Shown here: positions 5,456-8,314 of the stretch, piece after piece | How the letters are laid out: each line of letters starts with the position of its first letter | How positions within the stretch are numbered: the first letter of the stretch is position 1 | Assembly (NCBI GenBank): GCA_964526965.1 | Contig: CAZGML010000053.1 | Span: 1-8,314, forward strand | Reading direction: 5' to 3' | Length of the DNA stretch: 8,314 bases | Source: UBA6265 sp964526965 | Lineage (GTDB): Bacteria > Chloroflexota > Chloroflexia > Thermomicrobiales > UBA6265 | Position numbers and translations under genes: made by a program | Notes under the pieces: generated by a model | Databases searched by the model: none | What the model was told of the DNA's origin: nothing | What the model saw: the letters and a program-made list of their open reading frames with translations, nothing else

Positions 5456-6514
5456 CTAGACGTTGAGCAGTCCCTTTTCCTTGAGGAGCTCGGCATTGAG
5501 CACACCGGCACCGGCAGCCCCACGCACCGTGTTGTGACCCAGCAGCACGTACTTCATTCCAAGTACCGGGCAGGGGCGCACACGGCCGACAACGCTCGCC
5601 ATGCCATTTTCGGTGTCCCGATCCAGCGCTGGCTGCGGGCGGTTATCCTCGCTGCGTACGACGATCGGACGTCCGGGCGCACTCGGCAAGCCCATTTCTT
5701 GCGGCAGGCCGCGGAAGGATTCGAACGCGTTGATGACTTCGTCCGCAGTGGGATCGCTGCCAAGCGTGACCGACGCGCATTCGGTGTGTCCATCCCGCAC
5801 CGGAACGCGGTTACAGTGCGCCGAGAGCACGAAATCTGCCTGCTGGAACGCGCCATCCGAGAATCCACCCAGCATCTTCATCGCTTCGGATTCCATCTTC
5901 TCTTCTTCAGTGGGAATGTAGGGTACGATATTATCGATCATATCCAGGCTGGGCACGCCCGGGTAACCGGCTCCAGAGACCGCCTGAAGGGTGGTAACGA
6001 GCACCTTGTCGAGCCCGAACGTATCCTGCAGTGGCTTCAGTGTGAGCGCCAGGTGCATGGTGGAGCAATTCGAGTTGGTGGTGATAAAGCCCTTCCAGCC
6101 ACGATTTGCCTTTTGGGTTTCAACGATATCCACGTGATCCGGATTTACTTCCGGAATAATTAGCGGCACATCGTCATCCATTCGGTGCGTGGCGGTGTTC
6201 GAAACCACAGCAGCGCCACCGGCAGCGAGACGGCCCTCGATATCTCCGGCGACGTCGCTCGGCAGGCTGGAAAATGCCAGCGGGCTCTGCAGGTCGGCGT
6301 TGTAATCCTGAACGGTCAGACCGCGGACACCCTCTGGCATATCGTCGCCGAGTCGCCACACTGTGGCATCCTCGTACTTCTTGCCGGCGCTGCGTTCGCT
6401 GGCCACGAGTTCCGCCACGCGGAACCACGGGTGGTCTTGCAGCAGTTGAATAAATCGCTGGCCAACATTGCCCGTTGCGCCAAGAATAGCTACTGGAATT
6501 CGGTTATCGCTCAT
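5456..6514 (-). CDS. asd: Aspartate-semialdehyde dehydrogenase, archaeal/fungal type
   Basis: Catalyses NADPH-dependent reduction of L-aspartyl-4-phosphate to L-aspartate-4-semialdehyde in the cytoplasm, the branch-point precursor of Lys, Met, Thr and Ile. The 352-residue length fits the family. GATGNVG (12-18) is the nucleotide-binding loop, TTNSNCSTM (145-153) carries catalytic Cys150, and HCNRVPVRDGHTE (233-245) carries the substrate-binding Arg and general-base His243. The SNCST context and the RVPVxDGHTE run mark it as the archaeal/fungal subclass rather than the E. coli type. RGAAGAGVLNAEL near the C terminus is the conserved cofactor-contacting end. ATG 6514 is preceded by AAGGAG on the minus strand at 8 nt. 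It lies 26 nt after the lysC stop with no promoter or terminator between, so the two are almost certainly co-transcribed, enzyme 1 then enzyme 2 of the pathway. It should therefore share the attenuator found ahead of lysC. Confidence 0.96.
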   Translation of the reverse strand: MSDNRIPVAILGATGNVGQRFIQLLQDHPWFRVAELVASERSAGKKYEDATVWRLGDDMPEGVRGLTVQDYNADLQSPLAFSSLPSDVAGDIEGRLAAGGAAVVSNTATHRMDDDVPLIIPEVNPDHVDIVETQKANRGWKGFITTNSNCSTMHLALTLKPLQDTFGLDKVLVTTLQAVSGAGYPGVPSLDMIDNIVPYIPTEEEKMESEAMKMLGGFSDGAFQQADFVLSAHCNRVPVRDGHTECASVTLGSDPTADEVINAFESFRGLPQEMGLPSAPGRPIVVRSEDNRPQPALDRDTENGMASVVGRVRPCPVLGMKYVLLGHNTVRGAAGAGVLNAELLKEKGLLNV

Positions 6515-6540
6515 GGTGATTGCTCCTTCTGGGGTCTGGT

Positions 6541-7980
6541 TTAGCCAACCCGGTATGGTTCGCCAATTAGTTCTCGTCGTCGACTGGTGCTACGGCGGTT
6601 CGAGCGCGAACTGCCAATTAATCCGTCATGCACTACCTGTACGGCGTGGTCCGCGGATTCCTCCGGCACGACAACGACCATCGCCGCGTTACTGCTTTGC
6701 TGGGTGGCGTTGAGCACCGACAATCCAGCTCGGTTCAACACGGCGAGGAGTTGCGCCAGTGACGAGGGTGAGTTTGCTGCTCCTTCGCCGATTGCAGCGA
6801 GTACGGCGACATCATCATGACAATCGATATCCGCCTCGAGGTCGCCAATAGCTGTGTTGATTTTCTCAAGCACAACGTTGCATCCGGCACCGAGCGTGTC
6901 GAGGATGAAGGTCATTGCTCTCCGCGAACTCGACTGCTGCACGGCGATGATCTCTACCTGGTCAATGTGAAGCTGGTGGAAGACGGCGGCAGAAACACCG
7001 GCCAAATCCTCCAGCTCGGGCACGTCCACGGTCATCATCGTGAGTCCCTTCAGGGACGTAGTTGCCTTGATGCGCTGGTTTTGACCGCCCTGGCGAACCA
7101 CAGTTCCAGCATTGGTTGGCTGGAATGTGCTGAGAATTCGGACCGGGATTCCGGCGGAAACGGCCGGCCGAATTGTGCGCGGGTGAAGTACCTTCGCGCC
7201 AAAATGTGCGAGCTCCTGGGCTTCGTCATACGTGACTTCCGGGATAACCCGGGCAGTGCTGACCTTGCGCGGATCGGCACTCAGCATGCCGGGAACATCT
7301 GTCCAGATTTGCACTTCACTCGCATCGATGGCGGCACCAATCAGTGTTGCGCTGTAATCAGACCCACCCCGTCCGAGCGTGGTGGTGTTGCCCTCCGGCG
7401 AAAAGCCGATGAAACCGGTACAAACAACAGACTTGCCATCAACGAGGTGTGGTGTGATGTGCTCGGCTGCCCGTTCACGTGTGAGCTCCCGGTTTGGCCG
7501 AGCTGCCCCATGGCGGGAATCCGTTGCCAGCACCGAATCGCTATACACGGGGACGGATGGCGTGCCCATATCCTGCAGGGTGGCGCTCATCATTGTTGCC
7601 ATCGACTTTTCGCCATGGCTGACAAGGCGATCGGAGAGGAGGGGAGTAAAGTCCCCTGCCGCAGCGATCTCATCCAGCGTCGAGTCGATTGACGCGTGGA
7701 TCTGTTCGACCGTTGCGCGAGTTTGCGCTTGCAGTGTGTCGTCGATGATGCCGGAGAGGACGTTACCGTGTTTGCTATGGATAGTCTCGATGGCTCGGGC
7801 TCGCGACTCGACTTCCCCAGTGGCTGCCGAATTGCCTGCCTCGAGCAAGAGATTGGTCACTCCGCCGCATGCGGATACCACCATCACTCTCGGGCCTGGT
7901 CTGCTCAGCGCGATGCGCGCGCTCTCTCGAACACGCCGTGCATCGCCTACCGAGGTGCCACCGAATTTCATTACTAACAT
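6541..7980 (-). CDS. lysC: Aspartate kinase, monofunctional with tandem ACT domains
   Basis: Phosphorylates L-aspartate with ATP to give L-aspartyl-4-phosphate, the first committed step to Lys, Met, Thr and Ile. Numbered from ATG 7980 (479 aa), the kinase domain shows KFGGTSV (5-11), SHGEKSMATMMSA (121-133), GRGGSDYSAT (203-212) and QIWTDVPGMLSADPRKV (224-240), all standard for the amino-acid kinase fold. Two ACT regulatory domains follow (about 311-380 and 390-455), the usual place for feedback inhibition. The first has VQQSSSRRAMTF (347-358), lacking the Glu of the frequent SSE effector-loop motif. After the ACT pair is a basic tail (457-471, six Arg) not typical of the family. No homoserine dehydrogenase domain is fused. 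ATG 7980 is chosen because GGGAG lies 10 nt upstream (7995-7991); ATG 8004 lacks a site. It is the first gene of an operon with asd, preceded by a 119-nt spacer after an intrinsic terminator and a Thr/Met/Ile-rich leader frame, so it is probably controlled by attenuation. Which amino acid inhibits the enzyme cannot be read directly. Confidence 0.96.
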   Translation of the reverse strand: MLVMKFGGTSVGDARRVRESARIALSRPGPRVMVVSACGGVTNLLLEAGNSAATGEVESRARAIETIHSKHGNVLSGIIDDTLQAQTRATVEQIHASIDSTLDEIAAAGDFTPLLSDRLVSHGEKSMATMMSATLQDMGTPSVPVYSDSVLATDSRHGAARPNRELTRERAAEHITPHLVDGKSVVCTGFIGFSPEGNTTTLGRGGSDYSATLIGAAIDASEVQIWTDVPGMLSADPRKVSTARVIPEVTYDEAQELAHFGAKVLHPRTIRPAVSAGIPVRILSTFQPTNAGTVVRQGGQNQRIKATTSLKGLTMMTVDVPELEDLAGVSAAVFHQLHIDQVEIIAVQQSSSRRAMTFILDTLGAGCNVVLEKINTAIGDLEADIDCHDDVAVLAAIGEGAANSPSSLAQLLAVLNRAGLSVLNATQQSSNAAMVVVVPEESADHAVQVVHDGLIGSSRSNRRSTSRRRELIGEPYRVG

Positions 7981-8004
7981 AAACAAGAAGCTCCCGTTCT
8001 CCAT

Positions 8005-8037
8005 CCTGGCGGTTGCGAAAGCGAGGTCGGCGCCAGG
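8005..8037 (-). other. Hairpin between the attenuator and the lysC ribosome binding site
   Basis: On the minus strand CCTGGCG (8037-8031) is perfectly complementary to CGCCAGG (8011-8005) with a 19-nt loop. It ends 9 nt before the GGGAG of lysC. With no T-run it is not a terminator; it could affect ribosome access or RNA stability. Function is speculative. Confidence 0.35.
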
Positions 8038-8099
8038 GTCGAAATGTACGGCAGTGCGGAAGCGTCATTGCTGACCGGGGGTTGCCGAGGTGTGGGCAC

Positions 8100-8126
8100 A
8101 AAAAAACGAGAGCCACTTTGCTCTCG
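8100..8126 (-). terminator. Intrinsic terminator (attenuator) upstream of lysC
   Basis: On the minus strand CGAGAGC (8126-8120), loop AAAGTG (8119-8114), GCTCTCG (8113-8107), then seven T (8106-8100). This is a textbook Rho-independent terminator, and the stem can lengthen by weaker pairs into the T-run. It sits 37 nt after the stop of a Thr/Met/Ile-rich leader frame and 119 nt before the lysC start on the same strand. A terminator inside the leader of a biosynthetic operon is the signature of attenuation. On the + strand the T-run becomes an A-run before the stem, so it acts in the lysC direction only. Confidence 0.88.
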
Positions 8127-8187
8127 CCTGCCGCCCGTTGGTGATTCTGACTTACTGTGATGTCAGCGAACACCCTGTACGGCAGGC
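8126..8187 (-). promoter_or_regulatory. Possible antiterminator pairing in the lysC leader
   Basis: GCCTGCCG (8187-8180), inside the last third of the leader frame, is perfectly complementary to CGGCAGGC (8133-8126), directly abutting the terminator stem; a G-U pair at 8179/8134 makes nine. The downstream arm shares C8126 with the terminator and overlaps the weaker A-U and G-U extension of its base (8129-8126). This fits a 2:3 antiterminator versus 3:4 terminator switch, but the overlap of strong pairs is only one base, so mutual exclusion is not proven. A small extra stem, CTGAC (8166-8162) with GTCAG (8151-8147), covers the leader stop codon and might pause polymerase. Confidence 0.5.
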
Positions 8188-8273
8188 CAGCAAATAGTAG
8201 TCTCAATAATGTTAATCATTGAGGTCGTCATTCGCATATCCATGCCGGTGGTGTGTCCAACAAAGCTCTTCAT
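8163..8273 (-). CDS. Thr/Met/Ile-rich leader peptide of the lysC-asd operon
   Basis: A 36-codon frame on the minus strand, ATG 8273 to TGA 8163, too short for ordinary gene calling. Residues 8-27 read TTGMDMRMTT then SMINIIETTI: six Thr (three tandem pairs), four Met and four Ile in 20 residues. Thr, Met and Ile all derive from the aspartate pathway whose first two enzymes follow. Lys, the other end product, occurs once (residue 2). The Thr codons are ACC ACC, ACG ACC and ACT ACT, so the run is not a simple nucleotide repeat. By analogy with E. coli thrL, ribosome stalling at these codons when the charged tRNAs are scarce would favour read-through of the terminator at 8126-8100. No Shine-Dalgarno is evident. 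With the proposed -10 at 8288-8283 transcription would start within a few bases of the ATG (or of in-frame GTG 8276), so a leaderless start is likely. The peptide itself probably has no function. Confidence 0.75.
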   Translation of the reverse strand: MKSFVGHTTGMDMRMTTSMINIIETTICWPAVQGVR

Positions 8274-8282
8274 CACGGATTC

Positions 8283-8311
8283 ACTATACGGTTATAACGA
8301 CGCAAATGCAA
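8283..8311 (-). promoter_or_regulatory. Putative promoter of the leader-lysC-asd operon
   Basis: On the minus strand TTGCAT (8311-8306) is followed after 17 nt by TATAGT (8288-8283; 5 of 6 to TATAAT). Transcription would begin near 8276, at or next to the start codon of the leader frame. An overlapping alternative -10, TATAAC (8296-8291), would give a leader of about 11 nt, with its -35 at or beyond the window edge. The -35 match is modest (3 of 6), so the -10 boxes and position carry the call. Confidence 0.5.
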
Positions 8312-8314
8312 GAA

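Noticed and set aside
5207..6163. Long + strand open frame opposite asd
   Set aside because: It is antisense to a fully motif-supported asd, has no recognisable domain and no matching ribosome binding site; a codon-bias shadow.
6817..7692. Long + strand open frame opposite lysC
   Set aside because: Antisense to the conserved aspartokinase, composition unlike a protein family, no ribosome binding site.
8100..8106. A-run on the + strand as a frameshift or slippage site
   Set aside because: It is the complement of the T-run of the attenuator and lies in no + strand gene.
7775..8206. Minus-strand frame of 143 codons running through the lysC leader into lysC
   Set aside because: It would read through the terminator and out of frame into lysC; no family motifs, and the leader frame plus terminator explain the region better.
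7981..8314. Lysine riboswitch or T-box ahead of lysC
   Set aside because: No T-box consensus (TGGNACC-type) bulge and no lysine riboswitch-like multi-helix core could be picked out; the coding bias in a short frame plus terminator points to a leader peptide instead. A covariance-model search would settle it.
1..8314. CRISPR array, IS element, tRNA or rRNA
   Set aside because: No regularly spaced repeats, no transposase motifs or flanking inverted repeats, and no tRNA or rRNA signatures seen on either strand by eye.

Overview
The window reads as a bacterial chromosome segment of moderately high GC, with strong AGGAGG-type ribosome binding sites, tightly packed genes and no sign of mobile DNA. 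The gene set (a DUF1992 protein, a divergent DprA, an M81/MlrC peptidase, an archaeal/fungal-type aspartate-semialdehyde dehydrogenase and a monofunctional aspartokinase) would fit Chloroflexota, perhaps a Thermomicrobia-like lineage. That placement is a low-confidence guess from protein style, not a phylogeny.

Layout, left to right. (1) On the + strand, the tail of a DUF1992 gene (1-606) runs into a DprA/Smf-like gene (593-1513) whose best-supported start is an unusual CTG placed 6 nt after AGGAGG. (2) A minus-strand MFS exporter (2784-1510) meets dprA tail to tail, sharing a TTAA in which both stop codons lie. (3) The exporter is divergent from a plus-strand ArsR-type winged-helix regulator (2886-3530). 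The 101-nt gap holds four copies of TGCARAG, including a 20-bp palindrome, over the exporter promoter: a compact regulator/exporter module. (4) After two hairpins and a possible promoter comes a plus-strand M81 (MlrC-like) metallopeptidase (3627-5105). Its 3' end overlaps a minus-strand 88-residue orphan gene (5361-5095). (5) The right third is a minus-strand operon, lysC (7980-6541) then asd (6514-5456), for the first two dedicated steps of aspartate-family amino acid synthesis. A strong stem-loop lies just after asd.

The most interesting element is the 334-nt stretch upstream of lysC (7981-8314). On the minus strand it carries a plausible promoter, a 36-codon reading frame in which 14 of 20 consecutive residues are Thr, Met or Ile, a possible antiterminator pairing (8187-8179 with 8134-8126) and a textbook intrinsic terminator (CGAGAGC/GCTCTCG plus seven T). 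All of this precedes lysC. It looks like a ribosome-mediated transcription attenuator analogous in logic to E. coli thrL, but sited on lysC-asd and apparently reading three aspartate-pathway end products (Thr, Met, Ile) while nearly ignoring Lys.
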